Shown: positions 61,263 to 64,000 of the stretch, piece by piece | Layout of the letters: the number at the start of each line of letters is the position of its first letter | How positions within the stretch are numbered: the first letter of the stretch is position 1 | DNA from: CAWCDJ01 sp963796485 | GTDB lineage: Bacteria > Acidobacteriota > Terriglobia > Bryobacterales > Bryobacteraceae | DNA length: 64,000 nucleotides | Assembly (NCBI GenBank): GCA_963796485.1 | Contig: CAWCLV010000001.1 | Span: 1,116,001-1,180,000 of the forward strand | Direction: 5' to 3' | Translations under genes and position numbers: made by a program | The notes under the pieces: model-generated | What the model was told of the DNA's origin: nothing | Database searches by the model: none | Seen by the model: only the letters and a program-made list of their open reading frames with translations

Positions 61263-61607
61263 ATGTCTGAAAAGGCGGAAGTCTGGCAGGGCACTCTCGC
61301 CCTGATGGTGCTCAAGACGCTGGAAACGCTGGGCCCCCTGCACGGCTACGGGATTGCCCGCAGGATCGAGCAGACCAGCGGGGACCTGCTCAGCGTCAAC
61401 TACGGAACGCTGTACCCGGCGCTGCTGCGCCTCGAGCAGGAAGGCTACGTTGTTTCGGAGTGGGGCGTCTCTGAAAACAACCGAAAGGCACGGTTCTACA
61501 GCCTGACGCGGGCGGGCCGCAAAAGAGTGCAACTGGCGGCTCGCGAATGGGATCGCGCCGCGGCCATCGTCGCCCGCTTCCTCGCTCCGCGGAGGGAGGT
61601 CTCATGA
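61263..61607 (+). CDS. PadR-family transcriptional regulator, acidobacterial type
   Basis: 114 residues. Winged helix: 'WQGTLALMVLKTLETLGPLHGYGIARRIEQTSGDLLSVNYGTLYPALLRLEQEGYVVSEWGVSENNRKARFYSLTRAGRKRV', closest to the acidobacterial PadR group (TIGR03433-type) that precedes ADOP permeases. It probably represses its own operon and responds to a small molecule or stress. The stop overlaps the permease ATG (ATGA), so the two are coupled. Confidence 0.9.
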   Translation: MSEKAEVWQGTLALMVLKTLETLGPLHGYGIARRIEQTSGDLLSVNYGTLYPALLRLEQEGYVVSEWGVSENNRKARFYSLTRAGRKRVQLAAREWDRAAAIVARFLAPRREVS

Positions 61608-64000
61608 GGCTTGTGCGCGCGTGGTTCGTCCGCTTGTGGAACCTCTTCTCGCGCGGCAAGTGGGAGCGGCGGATGGCGGAGGAACTGGAAGCCCATCTGC
61701 AGATGGATATGGATGACGGCATCGGTCGCGGACTCGCGCCTGCCGAAGCGCGCCGCCAGGCCCTGGTGCGCCTGGGCGGTCTGGAAGCGACGAAGGAGAA
61801 TCTCCGCGACCGGCACATCCACTCATGGCTTGAGACCACGATTCGCGACGCAGCCTTTGCCCTCCGCACCATGCGTCGTACCCCGGGCCTCACCGCCACC
61901 ATCGTCCTCACGCTGGCGCTCGGCATCGGCGCGACCACCGCCATCTTCTCGATTGTCGATGGCGTGATGCTGCGGCCTCTCCCCTTTTCCGAACCGGATC
62001 GGCTGGTCTACGTCTCCGCAAAACTTGCGCGGACCGGGGCCTTCAATCCGTTCGGATACACGCAAGATTATCCAGCCTGGCGCGAGCACACGCGCACGCT
62101 TCGCGAGATTGCCGGGTACATGCATTTCCAGGCAAACCTCACCGGCCGCGAGGGCGCCGAACGAATCGCTTGTGGGCTCGCCACGGCGTCCGTGTTTCCG
62201 ATGCTCGGAGTTCAGCCCGCTCTCGGGCGCGTCTTCCGGCCGGAAGAAGACCGCCCCGGCGGCCCTGACGTTGCGATCCTCGATCACGCTTTCTGGACGC
62301 GCCGCTTCTCCAGCGACCCGTCCGTCGTCGGGAAAACAATTACTTTGGATGACCGCTCCTACACGGTAATCGGCGTGCTGCCGCCGTTGTTTCGCATTCC
62401 CGACCGCTTCAGTTCCCGTGAACCCTCTGCCGTGTGGGTGCCGTTCGCCATCAGCCAGAACGGCCGCGCGCGCGAAATACTGATCCAGGTGCTGGGCCGC
62501 ATGCGGCCCGGCGTGTCTGCCGAAGCGGTCCGGGCCGAACTCACCAGCCTGATGCAGGGCGCAATCCGAAAGGGCGTGCGGTGGAAGTCCGCCGAGGTGG
62601 TGCCGTGGCAGGAGCAGGTCTCATCGGGCGTACGCCGCTCGCTTCTGATGTTCATGGGCGCCTCCTTCTTCGTGCTGCTCATTGCTTGCGTCAACGTGGC
62701 AAACCTGCTTCTCGGGCGCTCCGCCGCGCGTTCCCGGGAGATCGCCGTGCGGCGGGCATTGGGTGCGGGCAGCGGCAGGATTTTGCGGCAGCTTCTGACC
62801 GAAACGGTCCTCCTGAGCCTTGCGGGCGCGGCCCTCGGAGTGGCGGCGGCACATTGGGCGAAACGATTCGTGCTGTTCGTGATCGCCCCGAAGATGCCCG
62901 CGATGCATCCTATCGATCTGGATTTCCGTGTCTTCGCTTTCGCCCTGCTTCTCGCGGTCGTAACCGGAATCGCGTTCGGGCTGGCGCCGGCGGCCGCGGC
63001 ATCGCGCGTGCACGTGATGGAATCGCTTAAGGAAGCGGGCCGCGGCGTTTCAGAAAGCCGCGCGAAGGGACGCCTCCGCGCGGTGCTTGCGGTGGGCGAG
63101 ATCGCCTTGGCCCTGATGCTCCTATTCGGCGCGGGGCTCTTTATGAGGAGCTTTCTACGGCTCCGCGGAATCGACCTCGGCATGCGCACCGACCGCCTCC
63201 TTACATTCAACGTAGCTCCGCCCAGGCCGCGCTATCCGAAACCGGAGGACCGCGCGCGCTATCTCGATCGCTTGTTGGAAGGCCTCCGCGCTTTGCCTGG
63301 CGTCGAGGCGGCGGCCGGCGGGCAGGAGTTGCCCCTCTCGGGCGCCACGCTGACGTTCAGCAACGTCGGGATCGAGGGGCGCGAAAGCGCTCCGATGGTG
63401 AGCGGCGCCACCGTGAGCGAAGATTTCTTCCGTGTCATGGGGATCCCGCTGGTCCGCGGCCGCGCATTGACCACGCGGGACCGCGAAGGAGCGCCTTCGG
63501 TGGCTGTGATCAACGAAGCCTTCGTCCGGCGCTTCCTCCCTCCCGGCGGCGGCCTCGGGCAGCGGATTGAAAACCCGCAGCGCAAGGACGACTGGCTCAC
63601 GGTAGTTGGCGTGGTTGGGGACGTCCGGCCGTCGCCCGAATCCGAGCCCGACCCAATGATCTATTTTTCCGCCTTGCAGCCGCCGGCCCGGGAACTGACT
63701 CGTAGCGGCGAAATCCCGTTCAACTTCGTCGTCCGGACCTCCGCCGCGCCGATGAGCCTGGCGCCTGCCGTTCGCAGAGTTGCCGCTTCGATCGACTCCT
63801 CACTGCCCGTCTATAATCTCTCGACTCTGGACGACGTTCGCTCCCAGTGGGTGGCCCCGCGCCGGGTCACCGCCATTCTCGTCGCGGTCTTTGCCGCGCT
63901 GGCGCTGGTGCTGGGCGGTATCGGGGTCTACGGGGTGCTCGCCGCGGTAGTGGGCGAGCGGACTCATGAATTGGGAATCCGGATTGCCCTCGGCGCCCGC
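61604..64000 (+). CDS. ADOP-type ABC permease (MacB/FtsX-like), C-terminal end missing
   Basis: 799 codons, open to the right edge. The first ~80 residues are a helical domain ('KWERRMAEELEAHLQMDMDDGIGRGLAPAEARRQALVRLGG') typical of acidobacterial duplicated orphan permeases. A MacB-type periplasmic core with the first membrane helix ('GLTATIVLTLALGIGATTAIFSIVDGVMLRPLPF') and an FtsX domain ('FMGASFFVLLIACVNVANLLLGRSAARSREIAVRRALGA') follow; the second copy begins near 61604+1500 ('LRAVLAVGEIALALMLLFGAGLFMRSF') and ends in a second FtsX start at the edge. No ATPase gene is next to it, as expected for 'orphan' permeases. The transported substrate is unknown. Confidence 0.92.
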   Translation, partial: MRLVRAWFVRLWNLFSRGKWERRMAEELEAHLQMDMDDGIGRGLAPAEARRQALVRLGGLEATKENLRDRHIHSWLETTIRDAAFALRTMRRTPGLTATIVLTLALGIGATTAIFSIVDGVMLRPLPFSEPDRLVYVSAKLARTGAFNPFGYTQDYPAWREHTRTLREIAGYMHFQANLTGREGAERIACGLATASVFPMLGVQPALGRVFRPEEDRPGGPDVAILDHAFWTRRFSSDPSVVGKTITLDDRSYTVIGVLPPLFRIPDRFSSREPSAVWVPFAISQNGRAREILIQVLGRMRPGVSAEAVRAELTSLMQGAIRKGVRWKSAEVVPWQEQVSSGVRRSLLMFMGASFFVLLIACVNVANLLLGRSAARSREIAVRRALGAGSGRILRQLLTETVLLSLAGAALGVAAAHWAKRFVLFVIAPKMPAMHPIDLDFRVFAFALLLAVVTGIAFGLAPAAAASRVHVMESLKEAGRGVSESRAKGRLRAVLAVGEIALALMLLFGAGLFMRSFLRLRGIDLGMRTDRLLTFNVAPPRPRYPKPEDRARYLDRLLEGLRALPGVEAAAGGQELPLSGATLTFSNVGIEGRESAPMVSGATVSEDFFRVMGIPLVRGRALTTRDREGAPSVAVINEAFVRRFLPPGGGLGQRIENPQRKDDWLTVVGVVGDVRPSPESEPDPMIYFSALQPPARELTRSGEIPFNFVVRTSAAPMSLAPAVRRVAASIDSSLPVYNLSTLDDVRSQWVAPRRVTAILVAVFAALALVLGGIGVYGVLAAVVGERTHELGIRIALGAR

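Overview
The window looks like chromosomal DNA from an Acidobacteriota member of the Solibacter/Bryobacter group. Three lineage-typical items support this: a secreted protein with the 'Solibacter C-terminal' module (385-2220), an acidobacterial PadR regulator followed by an acidobacterial duplicated orphan permease (61263-64000), and two Oar-like TonB-dependent receptors. The DNA is GC-rich and carries many short palindromic intergenic repeats. No rRNA, tRNA, CRISPR array, phage gene or transposase was recognised. All family names come from reading the translations; no database search was run.

Layout. 1-5383: a cut secreted protein, the Solibacter-type surface protein followed by a tandem array of its own decayed 3' ends fused to repeats, and a secreted GH2 glycosidase. 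5442-25834: a promoter, a structured leader and one continuous str-S10-spc-alpha superoperon of 36 genes from rpsL to rplQ, including fusA, tuf, secY, adk, map, infA and rpoA, closed by a strong terminator. 25831-31717: ALDH7-type dehydrogenase, a histidine kinase/LuxR-type regulator pair, a small secreted protein and a C45-like Ntn hydrolase. 31736-38046: selD (itself a selenoprotein), pyrF, a DUF72 gene and a secreted protein in a chain of start/stop overlaps, then glpK, glpF and a methyltransferase. 38101-43440 (minus): sucC, sucD, ndk, pntA, pntAB, pntB, which links the TCA cycle, nucleotide supply and NADPH. 43493-45636: trpD, a tiny membrane protein and a tandem-domain universal stress protein. 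45715-60334: two large TonB-dependent receptors flanking hpnE, a repeat array, an ATP-dependent DNA ligase with a ligase-associated nuclease homologue, an LTA4-hydrolase-like aminopeptidase, a receiver-like protein and an EF-P homologue. 60388-64000: glutaminyl cyclotransferase, PadR and the permease, cut by the right edge.

Most notable points. (1) selD carries an in-frame TGA at the catalytic cysteine position, followed at once by a 10-bp SECIS-like hairpin with a GGT loop, so its usual annotation would be truncated. (2) The ligase-associated metallo-beta-lactamase nuclease has lost most of its expected metal ligands and looks like a pseudoenzyme. (3) A dispersed palindromic repeat supplies stop codons to several genes and underlies two tandem arrays. 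(4) Other repeats sit inside the ribosomal superoperon. (5) S3 has a 115-residue disordered tail, and the EF-P homologue lacks the modifiable Lys/Arg.
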